A DNA stretch of 64,000 nt. Source: Pholis gunnellus (taxonomy: Eukaryota; Chordata; Actinopteri; Perciformes; Pholidae). The position numbers and the translations under genes are program-made. The stretch covers positions 22,210,427 to 22,274,426 of the forward strand of contig OU342818.1 of assembly GCA_910591455.2 (NCBI GenBank), read 5' to 3'. Below the pieces are notes generated by a model. It searched no databases and was not told the origin of the DNA. It saw only the letters and a program-made list of their open reading frames with translations. Every line of letters starts with the position of its first letter. The first letter of the stretch is position 1. This document shows, in pieces, positions 23,481 through 58,709 of this stretch.

Positions 23481-24416
23481 GTTGAAATCACGTTTGGTTC
23501 TTGCAGCATTTGTTGTTCAACATGCTAATTTAATGGATTTCTCCTCAATGAGGCGTTGTTCACGCTGTCGCGAAATACAGACGGATGGCTCATGGTGCAA
23601 AAGCGTGGCGACATCAAATGAGCCTGGGGGCCAGTGTTGGCATGCCGAGGACTGAAACCCCCCCCCCCCCCCCCCCCCCCCCCCCACCCCACCCAGTTTC
23701 CAAGAACTGCAGTTGTTGGCGGGGGAAAGAGCGAGAGAAAAGTTCTTCATTCACATTTTTCTCCTTCCCTTCTCTTACTTCCTGCTGCTCTAGTTTGATC
23801 GAGACATTTTGGCAATAAAAGCAAAGACGACGAGCAAGTGTTGTACCAAATATAATATACTGTACAAGTGTTGTTAAGCCGGTGTTGGCTTAACAATCTA
23901 CAGTAATAAAAGAGAGCATTAAAAATACAAACTTTGTTTTTGCAAAAGCATCCATTTCCTCCCCTTCCAGTGACTGAAATAGTAGGCTCAACTGAGGAGC
24001 ACGTCTAACAAACTACAGACGCCTGAGACAAGGCAGGTCAAGTCCATTCAGTTCTTCATTCCTCTGGGGACGTCCCTGCTTAAAAAAAAAAAAGTAGTCA
24101 AGGTACTTTTGAATAATGGCATAAGCATTATATGCACAAAGGCAGCGACATAAGTAATCGTTTTTTTTCAATGTGCTCTGAATTTTCAGAGAGCAGCTGA
24201 ACACAGACCACCCAGGAACAGCTTGTCTGTTCATCAATGTCAGTCTTTGCCACTTTGTGCAGCATCTCCAGTCTGTCTCGTAAAACCCATACACTTGGAA
24301 GTTGAGTTAATGAGAGCCGCTACAAAACCTCGATGTGAGCTGAGGACTGTGCCAGCAATGCTTCTGTAGTCCTCACCCAGGACCAGTTTTGGTCCTGGGT
24401 GAGTAGGCCACCCCTC
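23481..24416. other. Intergenic/3' flank of nol10 with long poly-C tract
   Basis: Includes a 28-nt C run at 23658-23685. No coding exon is seen. The downstream end of the nol10 transcript is expected here but I found no clearly placed polyadenylation signal. Confidence 0.4.
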
Positions 24417-46779
<22,363 letters not shown>

Positions 46780-47025
46780 TGTGGGGAGTGAACAGACTCT
46801 GGTCACACATAACACAAATATCGCACACCGGTGTGCTGCACTGGATCCACGTTGTTGCTTCGGAGCAAAACAGGAAGTGAAGGTGAGTTTTCCGAAATAG
46901 GTCCGTGTAGAAACCACACTGACTGAACACAGTCCCCCCTCCTCTCCTGCGTTACGGAGTGACGGAGGCCCTAGGTCACGAAAAGGAACGCACAAGATGT
47001 TCACATATAAATATAAATATATATA

Positions 47026-47395
47026 TACACTACCGTTCAAAAGTTTGGGGTCACCCAGACAATTTCGTGTCAATTTTCAGTTTCTTCGCAATTTCTCGCA
47101 TGGAATAGCTTCATTTCTAAGAACAAGAATAGACTGGCGAGTTTCACATGAAAGTTCTCTTTTTCTGGCCATGTTGAGAGTATAATCCAACCCACAAATG
47201 TGATGCTCCAGATACTCCTATGTAGATATTTCATTAAAACCAGACGTTTTCACCTAGAATAGTCATTAACCACATTAACAATGTATAGAGTGTATTTCTG
47301 ATTAATTTAATGTTATCTTCATTGAAAGAAACAGTGCTTTTCTTTGAGAAATAAGGACATTTCTAAGTGACCCCAAACTTTTGAACGGTAGTGTA
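47026..47395. mobile_element. Tc1/mariner-type MITE
   Basis: Perfect 29-bp terminal inverted repeats begin TACACTACCGTTCAAAAG at 47026 and are mirrored at 47367-47395. The element is flanked by TA dinucleotides, as expected of Tc1/mariner insertion. About 310 nt of noncoding sequence lies between them. Confidence 0.9.
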
Positions 47396-47414
47396 TATAT
47401 AAAACTATAAATCT

Positions 47415-47416
<2 letters not shown>

Positions 47417-47467
<51 letters not shown>
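47417..47467. repeat. TA microsatellite
   Basis: About 25 TA dinucleotides directly right of the mariner-type MITE, followed by a second short TA tract to about 47490. Confidence 0.9.
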
Positions 47468-47473
<6 letters not shown>

Positions 47474-48690
47474 GTATATATATATATACATATTATTTAT
47501 AATAGTCAAAACGTGTTTTAACAGCATTTCAGTGACTTTGTTTCAATTGACTACATTTGTAGCTAAAATAAAGCCACTCAACAACACTGTTGAACCAATT
47601 TAAAATCCACTGTATTTTAGCTTTTACATCACCCACTTCAACACAATATTACTGGATCAGATTGTGAGCTTTGATCTATATATTTTTCTTAATCTACAAC
47701 TATATGTTTCATTTTTAGTCGGCCCCTATGTTGTGTCCCCGTCAGATTAAAGCTGAACAAATATATTTAAAATGTAATGCAGGTCAAAGCCTAATACACA
47801 GTCAGATTCTAGCACTTTGTCATCCATTGAGGTCTAAATGATGCATTAATGGGCACCACTGAATAAAACTTGATTGTGAAAACATATCGACAATTTTCCT
47901 TGCTCGCTCTTTTTTAAAGATAAATGTACAGTCCAAATATAGCCTTCATTCACCATTATTATTTTTGAAATAATCTTTATTATTATCAATACAAATGGAG
48001 GCTCTGCTTTATATTTAGCTGTTGCAATAGTGAATCGTGACATCAGAGCTCGGTTGATGATGGCTTTTTTCATTCACCACGCATGACAGTTCCATGTATA
48101 GATGCTAAACAGTATTCTTTTTTAAATTAAAACAGAATCTTTTTTTTTTTACTTTAAGGAACACGCAAAGTGACTGCAAAGTTGTAAAGTGATGGCCGAC
48201 CAATTCTGGTAACATCTACTCAGATCACCTGGAGTGGTTTAACAGCTTCTTGTGATCCTAGAAGACAGTGGGCTGGCTCTCAGTCAGTCTCGGGTGGAGC
48301 TGCTGCTCAGACTTTCCAACACCACAACACAGTGAGACCGACACAGCACGGCCGTGAAGATGACCTGACGGTAAGAATCGTCACTTTGAAAGTTTGTTTC
48401 TTTTCATTTTGTAGTTTCTTTTATTTGACTTCAAGTAACCTAGACATAACCAATGGAAACTGGTAATATGATCCGAGGATACTAAATGTCTTAATGGAAA
48501 CATGAAGAGAATAATATCAACAAAATGTATAATCTAATTTTACAAAGTCAGCTTAAAGCCCGTATATGTTTGTGATATTGGAGTTCATACTGAATGTTTG
48601 TTGACTTTGGGTCAGTCTCTTTGGTACTAAACGCCTGCTCTTGTGGGGAAGATTTTGACTGGAACGTCTCCATGTGAAGCACTGGGAGTC

Positions 48691-51600
48691 ATGACAGACT
48701 TATGGTTGGTTTCTTTCCCTCTGGACGAGACCAGTTTAACCAGTGTTGAGAAACTGAAGCGCACCCTTGCCAAAACCAACCTGGCCTCCAGCTTCAAGTT
48801 CTCCATTCCAGATCTCAAGGTGAGGCTGTGTGTCGTCTGTCCTCATGAAGATCCCGAGGCAGCCGAGTCAACTATATAGATTAAATATGTACATAAGGAC
48901 TGAATGGGGAAGGGTCTCCTTCTTGAGCTGTGAGAGCAGCAGGGTGAGAAACAAAGAGCTAGAGGAGTGGTATGTGAGCGTTAGTTCTGTGTTTATACCA
49001 GTGCAGTACAGTGCAGTTGAGGAGGATGATGGTGTTTGGTGTCCTTCTCTGGTGAAGGGAGAAAGGCTCAGGTTGCTCTCTACCGTTTGAGGCAAAATTT
49101 CCATCTGACCCATTTCACTCAACGTGATCAACGTTCACCTCGGCTGCCAGGAATCTTAAAGGGGACATATCGTGCTGCATTTTCAGGTTCATGTTATTTT
49201 TTTGTGTTTCTACTCGAACATGTTTACACACTTTTATGTAAAAGAAAAACACATTGTTTTTCTCATACTGTCCGTCTGAATATACTTGTACTCACCCTCT
49301 GTCCGAAACGCTCTGTTTTTGCGCCTGTCCCTTTAAGATCCCCTCCCAAACAGCCCAGTCTGCTCTGATTGGCTTGCAAGAAAAATACGTAGCACCTTGT
49401 TCGAAGGTAGTTCTCAAGCTGTGGGTGGAGATATTCTGATGTGTGACTTTTTCATGATATGTCCCCTTTAACAGCAGTTTGTCATTTTAATCAAGGGTTC
49501 AAAAACCTTGCAATTTCGGTTTTGAATATGATATGTGCACATCTGAGACTGAATCTTAAAAGCCAGTGCGTTCGCTATATAAAATCCATGACACATCAGC
49601 CACAGTAACACTGACTGTCTGTCTCTGCTGTGAACCCAGGTGGGAATACTGGACAGTCTGTTCAGCGTGTCAGATGATCTCTCCAAGCTCGACACACTGA
49701 CTGAAAGGTAAAAAAAAAAAAAAGATGAACCAAATTGAATACGTTGATACACACCAACACCCTTTTTGTCTCAGTGGTCATTACACGTCGTAGTTTAATG
49801 TGCAGCTTTGTCCTTAATTAAGACTTGTAACTCTGACCTTGTCTGCACCATGAATAATTCATGGTCCGGGGCAGCAGACGGTTAGTTTTCCCTCCTGATT
49901 TTAAATTCCTTCTTGGTGCATCTGTAAGTGGGGAAGTCATAGCCTATTTGAGATGTAAAAATGTAGCCACAGCAGATCAAACCAGACAGATTTTGTCCCG
50001 AAAATCTATCCCACTAATTTTGTTATCAGTCTAATCCATTGTTTTCCGAATCTCTCCTGAGCTTGAGGTCTTTACTTGGATAATTAAAAACCCTTGGTTG
50101 GACATTAATAGTTAATTGTGGGCCTCCGTGTCAGAATTAGCAGTAAAGTAGATTTCCAGGAAAGGAGCCAACAAATGATTAAACTGGCATCTGAATAAAT
50201 AACAGACATGATAGTCGAGGCACCTCTGTAGTAACGACATTTTTTTCCTTGTTTGCCCGGTCAGTGTTATTAAAAAAACCCATCAGTGTATGAGGGAGGT
50301 GATGGAGCACACCGCTGACAAAGTGCAGGAAAACACCTTAGCCAATGGAGGTGAGTCACTCACAAACGCACGTGCTGAAGGTGTTCATTGCATCGTATAA
50401 ATCATTAAGTAAATGTAGAGAAGCCCCAGCTTATGTGCACGCTGTGAATGAGACTGAGAGCTACTGTATGCAGAGACTGATACCTTTACCGTGCCTCTTA
50501 AACAGACTAACCAGTGTCTCTGAACACTTTCCCCCATCAGACCACGGCATGAGTCAGTCAGCCGTCACGTCCCCCCTGAAATCTTACCTCCAATCTCTGA
50601 GGGGTATTTTTTTTTTGATCTGCTTGAGTGCAGTGCTACTGTGTGACCCTTTATATAAAGTGTGCCTTCTTGCAGTGCTTTTGCCCTTGTATTTTCTGAA
50701 CGGCGCTCCTTATTTCACAGCTTGGTGGTGTGTGTTTACAATTGCGCATTTTTTAAATTTCTGGTTAGGTTGTGACTTCTTGTGTGTGTGTTTCTCAGTG
50801 GACCTGATGAGCTACATGACCAAGTTTCAGTGGGACAAAGCCAAGTACCCCACAGCTCTGCCTCTGTCCAGCCTGGCAGACATCATCAACAAGGTACTGA
50901 GTCATTAGAAATGAGGATAAGCACACATGAGGACATGTATAGTTATGATTTATTATAGTCGTAATCATCTTAAAGGGGTACTCCGGCAATTTATCATTGC
51001 ATTTCTGCACAGTTGGGAGACACAAAAGAAACGGTGAAAGTCACAGTGAAATGGAAATCCTGGGGCGTGATGAGTAAACAACATGAAAACGCAAAATACT
51101 CTACTGACAATATTTTGCATCAAAACTATTCATGCTGGCAGCAAAGCGTCAAGATGTCCTTCTGAGCTAAATTGTTGTATAGCCTAAAGCTACTGAAAGC
51201 TGTTTTTTTTTTAAGTTACAGGCTATATGTCTCGTGCTTTTATTAAGAAAGAGAAGGGAAAGAGTGGATCCAGTATGCGCTGCCTTTGTCAAAGTTAATG
51301 GGAGTGATAAAGTTTGTAGTCTTGGTTCGGACTACGCAGCGTCTTGAATATGTTCTTTCCACACAATGATTGGTCGATGCCTTTATTCGAGGTGCAAAAA
51401 CAACAGTTTTGTACCAACTAATAGCACAGAGAGAAACAAAACGCCTCCGCAGTGTGAAGGCCTTTAGAGCGTCTTTAGCCTCAGTAATGCAATGTATTAA
51501 TTTGTATTATTTATAATACATCACGGTCACATGAGCACGAGTATACACACAACAAGGCTGTGAAGGTGGACTCGTCAGTGTGATGAAGTTTGGTCGTCAC

Positions 51601-54600
51601 ATTTAGCAACTTTTTAGCAACCGCCTTTTTTAGGACGGAGAAAAGCTTCAAAATTAACCAGATGGGTATTTTAAATAAATACTGACGTATTTGATGTCAT
51701 AGAGCAAAACTCTTAAGCTTAACCAAAAACCCATTAAAATTTAGGACACATTTCTGCAGTACCCTATTAATAATTCAGCATGTAACAAGAGATTAACTGT
51801 TATTTTAGGGGAGAGTTTTTCCTTATCCTTTTTTGTGCCAAATTTGCGATTTGTGATATTGGGCAATAAAAATAAAAATGACTTGACTTGAACAATTAAC
51901 ACAGGGCTGCAGGATTACAACTCTGAAAATGTATATAATTGTACTGTGTCTTTAAAAAAAAATAATGTTAAAAATCAAATCAGAGACCAAAACAATCAGA
52001 TTTTAAGTAAAAAAACACGGGTTCCTACATTTCTAATAATTTAACGTGAAACATTACACCCTCTTTGCCTGGTAAACACCCACATCCCACACACACCCTC
52101 AGTTTGTAACACAGGAGTTATAAATGTATTCAAATTGTGTTGTCTCAAAGTTCAAGTTGAGATAACCCTGATGACGTCACAAGGAGTTTTCACAAATCCA
52201 GATTAAAAGTGAAATAATATAATGTAATTTGTGTCATATCTTTGCATCTGCACTTAAGCCGCACATATACAGACTTATGAAATGATATTAAAGGTATTCA
52301 ACATACATGCGTTCTTATCTCACACCTGTTTTGAGGTAACCACTTGGTCCCCCTTATGTTTACATGTCCCGTGTCAGGAGGTGTCCCAGATGGAGACAGA
52401 GCTAAAATCTCGAGCGGCGGCGTACAACAGTGTGAAAAGGAGCCTGGAGCACAGACTGGAGTGAGTGACGTATTTAATAAAAAAAAGAGCTTCAATGTAT
52501 CAAGTATGAACTGATGAACTGGAATGAGTGTGTTTCCAGTCGGACTTTGCAAACTGGCAGTCTGAATGACATAGTGAGGAGGGAAGACCTGGTGGTCTCG
52601 GAGTACCTCACCACTCTACTGGTCCTGATGAGCAGGTCGGTAACACACTAAGCGTTATTCACCGTCATTTGATGGTACGACGCAAATGTTTGTGTGTCTG
52701 TGTCTGTGTATCCATAAATTAGAGCTGTGAAAAATAACGCGTTAACGCGTTATGATTAAATTACAGGATTAATTCGTTATTTTTTTTAACGCATGCGCAG
52801 AATGAGCTTCCAATATACCCACAATTGACCGTTCGCCCCCTTAGTTACTGTTGATACGTCGACAAAACTCCCAGGACTGTGAACCCTAAAGCATAGCGAG
52901 GACGGGGACCAGCGCTATATCTGTCAGTGTCAGTGATACTTTTTGGAGTAATATCTCCGCGATATTCTCCGGATCAAGGCAAAAGGGACTGCAATATGCA
53001 GTGGAAGGATATATTCAAAACATTAAGATCAACAACGAAGGGGACACAACAATAATCGAAGCAAAAGCATACAGGTCTCAATCAAAAAATCTCTAATGCA
53101 GTCAGACGTTAGCTGCTATCCAAACAAACACATGTAACAGACTGTCTCATGTTTGTCCTTTCTGGTGTTGAAGATATGTCCCTTCAGGGTTGCCGTAGAG
53201 AGGGAGCAATTCCCGCCTCTAGGAAAAGGGCAGTAAACAAAGAATAAAGTCATGGATAATTCTGATGAACCTGAGGACCTTCTGGATGGGAAGTTCCTGT
53301 TCCAAAAAATCAAAGATTTATCTGTTTGATTTAAAAAGAAAAGAAAAATGTTTTATTCAACCATACAATGGCTAAGAAGCCCGAATTCTGTTTAGGATGA
53401 AGATATATTAATGTTCCATATGGAAGAGCAAAGAGAACTGCTAAAGAACTGCTGAGTTGCAGCACCATTGTTTTTGTTTTTTATGAATAAAAAAAGAAAA
53501 CATGTTAAATGTATATATCCGTCTTTTGTCATAAATCTTTTTGTTCTCACAAAAATATACCGAGAAAATCGGTAATATGTGATTAATCATGATTAATCCA
53601 CAGAAACCTGTGATTAATTTGATTAAAATTTGTAATCATTTCACAGCCCTACCATAAATGTGTTTTTTGGTCACAGAGGGAGATACCTGCAGTGGGAGAG
53701 GACCTATGAGTCTTTGTCAGAGTTTGTGGTTCCACGGTCCAGCAGGTAAGCGGTCTGTATGTACTCTTGGCAGTAAGACAAGCCATTCCACTTGATCCCA
53801 GTAGAAGTGCACCAGCAAAGCCCCAAGTGCCTGTTCTCAGCATCCAAAAGGTCAGGCAGGTGTTCCATTACCGGCAGAAAGTACAAGTCTGTGCAGCATC
53901 ACTTCTAAGAAAGGAGATGGGGTTTCTTGTCATAAGAAAGTTTGTATTCAATCAAATTTTTTTATATTTCAATGCTTTATGACATCATGCCAGAACCTGG
54001 GTACCTTACAAGAAAAATGAAGCACTTTGTAGACTGACATCTATATTAGAGCAAGAACTAAAAAGCGCTGTCAACCCCCAATTTGTCATGGATGAATTGT
54101 TGAAAGGTTTTTGTTTTCAAACTAAAAAGCACTCTTTTAAAAAGAGAAACGGTGCCTCTGAAAAATGATGCAGACACTAAAGACAAATGACAAAGCAAAC
54201 AATGGTTCTATTATATATGGACCTTATATGGCACGCTCCTTTTGTTGTTTGTTCCATTTCCAGTTTCATCTTGTAACACACTTTAAATGACCATAATCAG
54301 AAAACTTCAGTTATGGAATCATATAGTTCTAAACTCGTAAGAAAAACCCCAATTCCAACACTTTATGACTATTACATCAGTCAAGACCAGCAGTGACGGA
54401 TGTACAGGATCTTTAAAGAAGGCCTATGTGAGGGGGAATGAATGCTCTTATACAATAAGTATTTAAGGTTAAAGTAAATTTAGGGTGAATTATAATGAAT
54501 AATATTTGTCTTCTAACTCCCTTTATATCACTAGAACAGAGCATTAACAAATTATTTCCCTGGGGAAATATATTTTGTATAAATATACTTTGTACTATGA

Positions 54601-56478
54601 AATTTCATCCATTTTCATACACAGTTAAAGGTACAATGTGTAGGATTTAGAGCCATCTAGTGGGTTGGCAGATCGTAACCAACTGAATATACCCTCCGCT
54701 CACTCCTGCGAAAAGAGTAACGTGAGCCGTTGAGTGCAAAACCTTGGTAACTCAGTCCACTTTGCTCAGAGGTCGTCCTTGCGATAATAACACTACTTTA
54801 GGAGCAACGAGAGTCAGACGGCGGCTGGTGGTAACACCGTTTTACTAAAGAAGAGCTGGAGCAGATGGGAATGTCATTAGTTTCAAGTTTTTGCTGATAA
54901 ACCAAGGTATTGGACAAATAAAAAGGTTGACCTAATGATGAACATTGATGTCTAATGGCAAGTATGTTAGCATGGCATGTTGGACACTATTTAAGCTTCA
55001 CAATGCGTGCTATCTAGCCTTTCAACACAGATACAGAATTCCAGTACATCACACTGTTGACTTTATTTCCTCTCTGGTGTCTTTCAACGTGACCTGTTGC
55101 TGCATGTTGTCACGTGGCGCTCTAATATTCTGTCATTATTTTGGGTGACCATCAGGAAGCTGTACGAGGACGGAGAGGGAGGCGTTTTCTCCGTCACACT
55201 TTTCAAAAGAGCCGTGTGTGAATTCAAAGCGAAAGCCGAGGAGAGCAAGTAAGCGGGGCCTGATTGCCAGAAAATACCCTATCAAGTCAAAGCTGTGTTG
55301 TAGGTGTCAATTACCATAGTGTAGCCTATGATCCATACAGGTTCACCGTGCGTGAGTACAGTTTTGATCTGGAGGCGAAGAAGCAGCAGGAGATGAAGCA
55401 GCACAGTGTTCACAAGAAGGAGCAATACGTGAGTCCGACTTCATACATCGTAGAGTTTTTTGGATTTGTGTGCTTGTTTGTCATATATAATTATAAAAGG
55501 CAATGCCTCCTCCATAGGGAATCTTTGTGCGTTGGCTGAAGGTGAATTTCAGTGGGGTGTTTGTTGCCTGGATTCACTTGAAAGCATTGAGGGTGTTTGT
55601 GGAATCAGTCCTCAGGTCAGTGCAAGTGGTTTCCTTTCGAATATGGCATGCGATTCATTTCCCTGTGAGTAGACTCATTGGGGGGGTCTCCTGCTAGGTA
55701 TGGAATACCGGTGAGCTACCAGGCTCTTGTGCTGCGCACGGACAAGAAGCGATCGAAGAAGCTGAAAGAAGAACTCGCCTCCCTGTTCATACACCTGGAC
55801 CCCACTGCCACCACCTGCAAGACACATGTAAGAGGCCCAATCTACTTTCACTGCTTCAAACTTTGCTTTCAATTACAGTATGTCATTGCTATGTCGGATG
55901 TTCGCTCTCGGCCTCTGGATCCGTGCGTGTTACTCAAGGTCTGCTTACTAGCTTTTTCCGTAGCTTTCAACCACATCTCACAGTCTTCATCAGCTAATAG
56001 AACTGACACAGGTAAACTAATTGTGGAACTTTCAGTCACATTATGACACCTGAGCCAGAAGAAAGACTGCTAGCAATGCTGGTCGTGTTGTGGTCAAGAC
56101 CACCCAATCCTGCGTCCCGCGTTCACTTTTCTTGGAGTGCGTGTGACGGGGGGATAACTTTGGTGCATGTTATTCTATTTGCTGCTCCCTTTGGAGGTTG
56201 TCCACAGCGGATCATCTGTTTTTCCATCTGGTCGGTAACCCGGGTCTCGGGTTGCAAAACATAGAACTGGCTGGGTAAAAAAACTTGATCAGAATGGTGC
56301 ATGGATAAACACTCCTGCAGAACAATGATTGCTTTTTACTGGGTCAAGTTGTGTTTTTAGTGTTGCTCTGTCTCCCTCTGCCAAGCAGGCAAGCTGTGAC
56401 ATCCCAGAACTCTGTCAGCATGAGTACTTCTCCTACATCTGCTACCATATCAACACCAATCTGCTGGAGATCAGCTAG
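48691..56478 (+). CDS. atp6v1c2: V-type proton ATPase subunit C2
   Basis: Subunit C of the peripheral V1 stalk, linking V1 to the membrane sector and controlling reversible assembly of the proton pump. Twelve coding exons: 48691-48819, 49640-49707, 50265-50350, 50799-50893, 52378-52460, 52540-52635, 53677-53745, 55156-55248, 55341-55428, 55518-55615, 55698-55827, 56389-56478. Phases agree, giving 1125 nt, 374 aa (human C1 382). The start MTDLWLVSFPLDE matches the family N-terminus (MxEFWLISAPG). Other family blocks: KFSIPDLKVGILDSLF, WDKAKYPTALPLSSL, VVSEYLTTLLVLMS, and the conserved C-terminal core RWLKVNFSGVFVAWIHLKAL followed by RVFVESVLRYGIPV. It ends HEYFSYICYHINTNLLEIS. Assignment to C2 rather than C1 rests on its position next to nol10. 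No equivalent of the extra mammalian C2 alternative exon was seen. Confidence 0.95.
49156..49471. mobile_element. MITE with TTAA ends (piggyBac-like)
   Basis: The left end TTAAAGGGGACATATCGTG and right end CATGATATGTCCCCTTTAA are inverted repeats matching at 18 of 19 positions, with TTAA at both tips. That is the target signature of piggyBac-type insertion. It is 316 nt, noncoding, and lies in atp6v1c2 intron 1. Confidence 0.75.
50970..51470. repeat. Dispersed teleost repeat
   Basis: Starts TTAAAGGGGTACTCCGGCAA and continues through TTGCATTTCTGCACAG. This resembles a repeat I recall from other fish genomes. The right boundary is uncertain. In atp6v1c2 intron 4. Confidence 0.4.
52720..53651. 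mobile_element. Nonautonomous hAT-type element in atp6v1c2 intron 6
   Basis: Left end TAGAGCTGTGAAA and right end TTTCACAGCCCTA are terminal inverted repeats. The element is flanked by the direct 8-bp repeat CCATAAAT at 52712-52719 and 53652-53659. It is 932 nt with no transposase ORF. AACGCGTTAACGCGTT near the left end and GATTAATCATGATTAATC near the right end are internal palindromic blocks. Confidence 0.88.
54625..54740 (+). repeat. Dispersed teleost repeat fragment
   Basis: Begins GTTAAAGGTACAATGTGTAG, then ATTTAGAGCCATCTAGTGG. Typical of a MITE-like repeat family in fish as I remember it. Boundaries are approximate; in atp6v1c2 intron 7. Confidence 0.45.
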
Positions 56479-58468
56479 CAGTCCGCAAAGAGAGAACACA
56501 ATGACCAAGGAATGAGGGCTCTGTGGACCAGTCAACAGAAATATATGAATATCTTGGTTTTCAACTTGTCTCGTGAGCCAGAAACAACTGTGGACCTTCC
56601 CTTGGACAGAAGTGTACATATTCTTGCCAGATGAGCAGTGGATAGATTTGGGTCCTATTCACCACATTTTCAGCTGCACGTGGGCTACACTTTGTGACTG
56701 TGGAACCATTTAAACCTACGAGAACATGGACTGTAAATGTTTTCGTTATTAGTGGCCACCAGTAACCATGTGTGTCGCCAACTCAACCAGCTCTGAAATC
56801 TTAAGGATTTAAATATAACATAATGTATCAAAGTAACTTGTACTGAAGAAGAATTCATGATATTGTATGATTATAATTAGCCTATATACTGACGCATCAG
56901 AGTGTACGTAGCGTTTGACTCTTGTAGCCAGTCAAGCTAGTTTTAAAGAGAAACTCCACCAATTTTACACATCAGAGTCTGTTTACAGGTTTTGGGGAGT
57001 ACAACAGAGTTCTGCTGGGATGATGCAATTTTGGAAGCCAACCCAGAAGTTAGCATTACACTCGTTCGATCGACGAAAAGGGGATTTTTCCAATGGGTTT
57101 TGGATTATTGCAAGAAATAGGCTCTGTGGAAAACAAACGTTGGTGATGCTCATACATTTTGTTCAGCCAGATAATCTTCACAAATGAACACCACTTTTAT
57201 GATTTTTGATGAGTGAATGCAATCGGCAGAAGCAAAAAGCTAACATTAGGCTGTAAACAAACTACACGCTGGCAGCATGAGTGCAACAATACACAAAAAG
57301 CCTGTGAAACCACAGACCTTATTTCAGACATATAACCAAAAAGCCATTTAAAAAACCTATTGAGTTTAAGACGAGAGAACAGGAAGTGCAAATAATGCTG
57401 ACTCATTTCCTACTTTTGGGACTCATTCCTGCAACATATGTGAAAGCATTTGAATGAAGCTGTATGGCTCCATGGGAGGGGTGGAAAGTCTGATACATTG
57501 CCTCAAGTGATGTCACTCGAGTCAGCATCGGTTGGGGCTAAACACTACAAGTTGGAAAATGAAAGAAGAAAAATGTGTGGCTTACTAGCCGCTACTAGCA
57601 TAACACATATCCGACCAAACTGGTCAGTTGCATTGTGGGTATTTGTGGGAAGAAAGAATAAATGTGTGGAATAAAAAAATTATCTCTGGTTCTGCTGCAT
57701 CAATGTCGAAACATTATTGAAAAACATGTCCATCAGAGTGTAAAGCTAAATCTGTGGAGCGCTCTTACACATAGTTCGGTGGTTTAGTCCAGTGGTCCCC
57801 GACCCACAGCTTCAGACTCTCCTTCAAAGCGTAGCAATCGGAGAGGTCGCAAGGTGATTGATGAGGACTTTGCTGGACAAAATTTGACATCTTTGGACAT
57901 CAAATTGTTATCTAAATAAAATCGGCTCGAGTAAAGGAGAAATTTCTCTTTGTGGTAAATGCTTACAACTTATATCTGAAACATGACGAGTCCCATACAC
58001 TTTGTGTAATGGGCTAACAAAACAAAACTTGTACTGTACTTTATACGTACTTTAGTTTAGCTACTCTCCACCACTGAATGCTATTCAGCACATGATCATG
58101 CACTATTTCTGCTCTGTGCAGCCACCATTTTCCACAGCATTCCCGCTGTCATAAATGCTATTTGATCAATCAAAATGTTTGATGCTGGAAGATTTCCTTT
58201 GGATATTAACAACAAGGTACATTTTAGTAATGAGTATGTACTCGCTATAATGCAAAAATGTGTTTACCGTCTAGCTTTCATAGAGACAATAGGGCTTTAA
58301 CCACTGTGGAGAAGGATTAGAGTTTGTCTGTATTATGGGGTGATTAATGCTGCTCTTTTAATTGTTAACTCAGTTGTCGTTGCAAACCAAACAAGCCACA
58401 TATTGCATCACCCAGGCATGAGAAAGACCTGTTCCCTCTCTTTTACTCTGTGTGTGTTTGTAAGAGAG

Positions 58469-58547
<79 letters not shown>

Positions 58548-58709
58548 AAGTGTTGGGGAAAGCTGGCCGCTCAAGCTGTGCCATTCAGTGCATTAACCGC
58601 CTGAGGAGCAAACGTTTACGCGCTGAAATAATGGACTCCCTCTCTGGTTAGCGCGCTTTACTTCATCATTACAGGATACATATTTCATTCTGTCAAACAT
58701 CTGAGTAAA
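56479..58709. other. Interval between atp6v1c2 and kcnf1
   Basis: Holds the presumed atp6v1c2 3'UTR, with repeat-like blocks at about 56935-57010 (AAAGAGAAACTCCACCAATT) and at about 57365-57440 (shared with 17890-17985). AATAAA signals are near 57657 and 57670. No PDIA6 exon or other gene was recognised in these 2.2 kb. Confidence 0.5.
58464..58541. repeat. GA microsatellite upstream of kcnf1
   Basis: About 38 GA dinucleotides ending roughly 170 nt before the kcnf1 start codon, so probably within the promoter or 5'UTR. Confidence 0.95.

Larger units (their letters stand above)
46780..48690. promoter_or_regulatory. Head-to-head interval between nol10 and atp6v1c2
   Basis: 1.9 kb separates the two start codons, which are transcribed away from each other, so both promoters should lie here. 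A possible atp6v1c2 leader exon ends at 48370 (GACCTGACG|GTAAGA). The middle is occupied by a mariner-like MITE and a TA tract. No clear TATA box was assigned to either gene. Confidence 0.4.
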
